From positions 1-6,094 of the forward strand of contig DPWT01000205.1 of assembly GCA_003527555.1 (NCBI GenBank): 6,094 bases of DNA. The letters are read 5' to 3'. Positions within the stretch are counted from its first letter, which is position 1, and each line of letters starts with the position of its first letter. The notes beneath the pieces are model-generated. The model searched no databases. It was not told where the DNA came from and was given only the letters and a program-made list of their open reading frames with translations. Shown piece after piece: positions 5,281 through 6,094 of the stretch. This stretch comes from Verrucomicrobiales bacterium (GTDB lineage: Bacteria > Verrucomicrobiota > Verrucomicrobiia > Verrucomicrobiales > Akkermansiaceae). A program made the position numbers and the translations under genes.

Positions 5281-6094
5281 TTAATGAGCATTGGCCTCGG
5301 TCAGATCAAGGCCACGGGAAAATTTTTCAAATCGCTTTTTTATAGAACCATTAAATTTTTTGACATCGATCGCTTTTGCACGCCACCTATCAGCCGCTCC
5401 TTTACACTGCTTTAACAAGTCCTCAGAGCCTTCCATACTTTTCCAGATCGTGGCTGGGTATTTCCCTAAAAACGCAACGAGTTTTTTGTCCTCGATAGTT
5501 TTTTCACTCGCCTTAGCAAAAGCCGCAAAAAGAATCCGTTCCAATTTTTTTGGATTTGGAGAGTTACTAGACGTAACCGGCGAGCTGTCAGATGGTTCGT
5601 CTGGGTAATGAGATAGCTTTGGAATGTTTCCCAAATTTTTCCAATCAGGACTAATTTCAACTTTTTGCGTCGCAGACGCTCCCGGCAAACCTGTCGCTAA
5701 CTGAAAACATTGTTGTAGCATGTTCTTGGCTCCTCTGCTCATTCCGTGACCTACTCCCGGCCATGTTTTTCCAATATAACAATACTTGCGACGTTCAATG
5801 GCTTTCTCATAAACTCTGTACCAGTCAAGACGTCCAAGTGGCGCTGTTCCGAAAGATTTCCCCGTGTCTTTTTCCCCGCATGAGACAGCAAATGGGATAT
5901 TTTTTGCGCTACTACTTACCCGTCCATATCCGTTTGTTGCCCATGTACCTCCTGAGTGTGCTGAAATTCCACAAACATATTTCGGTTTATTCATGGCAAA
6001 GCGATGCGCGAACTGACTGCCTCCAGAAAAGCCGTGAATAAACATCTTGTCGTGAACGCGATAGGTTTTGCCAATTTCTTTAAACAATTTGAGT
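5281..6094 (-). CDS. Alpha/beta-hydrolase esterase (LpqC/PHB-depolymerase-like) with Lys-rich C-terminal extension, N-terminus off the window
   Basis: The frame stays open to the right edge. The first possible start inside is a TTG at 6087, but it lies only about 20 codons before the nucleophile motif, where the family normally has about 100 residues or more. The gene is therefore cut by the window. Numbering from that TTG, the nucleophile elbow is 'HGFSGGSQFAHRFA' with Ser21. The acid is probably Asp74 in 'CGEKDTG', and the His is His114 in 'WPGVGHGMSRGA', giving a complete Ser-Asp-His triad in the right order. This fits feruloyl-esterase or poly(3-hydroxybutyrate)-depolymerase-like hydrolases, usually exported and acting on ester substrates. 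After the hydrolase domain comes a Ser/Pro/Asp-rich linker (about 160-180), then a Lys-rich, mostly helical module of about 85 residues (180-265) that I do not recognise. The substrate is unknown, and export cannot be judged without the N-terminus. Confidence 0.88.
   Translation of the reverse strand, partial: LKLFKEIGKTYRVHDKMFIHGFSGGSQFAHRFAMNKPKYVCGISAHSGGTWATNGYGRVSSSAKNIPFAVSCGEKDTGKSFGTAPLGRLDWYRVYEKAIERRKYCYIGKTWPGVGHGMSRGAKNMLQQCFQLATGLPGASATQKVEISPDWKNLGNIPKLSHYPDEPSDSSPVTSSNSPNPKKLERILFAAFAKASEKTIEDKKLVAFLGKYPATIWKSMEGSEDLLKQCKGAADRWRAKAIDVKKFNGSIKKRFEKFSRGLDLTEANAH

Noticed and set aside
5281..6041. Plus-strand open frames opposite the esterase gene
   Set aside because: The minus strand encodes a hydrolase with a full catalytic triad, and the opposite frames show no motif or start context.

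Overview
This window looks like a chromosomal segment from a Gram-negative bacterium of moderate G+C, most plausibly a member of the PVC group (Verrucomicrobia, Planctomycetes and relatives). That placement is an inference. It rests on a sulfatase-fold secreted protein, an LpqC/PHB-depolymerase-like secreted esterase, several uncharacterised exported proteins, and start codons mostly lacking a Shine-Dalgarno sequence. No marker gene here fixes the taxonomy. I see no mobile element, CRISPR array, rRNA gene or convincing tRNA gene.

Layout. Bases 1-430 (minus strand, running off the left edge) hold the start of an exported sulfatase-like protein whose recognisable catalytic residues are replaced. 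Only 22 bases away, and divergent, is a low-molecular-weight protein tyrosine phosphatase (453-947, plus). Its 3' end overlaps by 11 bases the end of a convergent minus-strand set running from about 4425 down to 937. In transcription order that set is: an exported protein of unknown family with a possible Cys-His dyad (4425-3646), biotin synthase bioB (3613-2618), a complete beta-ketoacyl-ACP synthase (2606-1380), and a small YkuD-type L,D-transpeptidase without a signal peptide (1383-937). The last two overlap by 4 bases (ATGA), and the bioB to synthase gap is 11 bases, so at least these three are very probably one transcript. Upstream on the same strand lie a small exported protein (5068-4535) and the 3' part of an alpha/beta-hydrolase esterase with a Lys-rich C-terminal extension (6094-5281).

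How the genes may work together. BioB performs the last step of biotin synthesis. The adjacent ketosynthase is a reasonable candidate for building the pimeloyl precursor, or for fatty acid synthesis that depends on biotin through acetyl-CoA carboxylase. The coupled L,D-transpeptidase has no evident metabolic link. The remaining genes encode mainly exported proteins.

The points most worth following up are the catalytically degenerate sulfatase, the bioB-ketosynthase-transpeptidase coupling, the putative clan-CD-like Cys-His protein, and overlapping inverted repeats at 5142-5217 that can form mutually exclusive hairpins.
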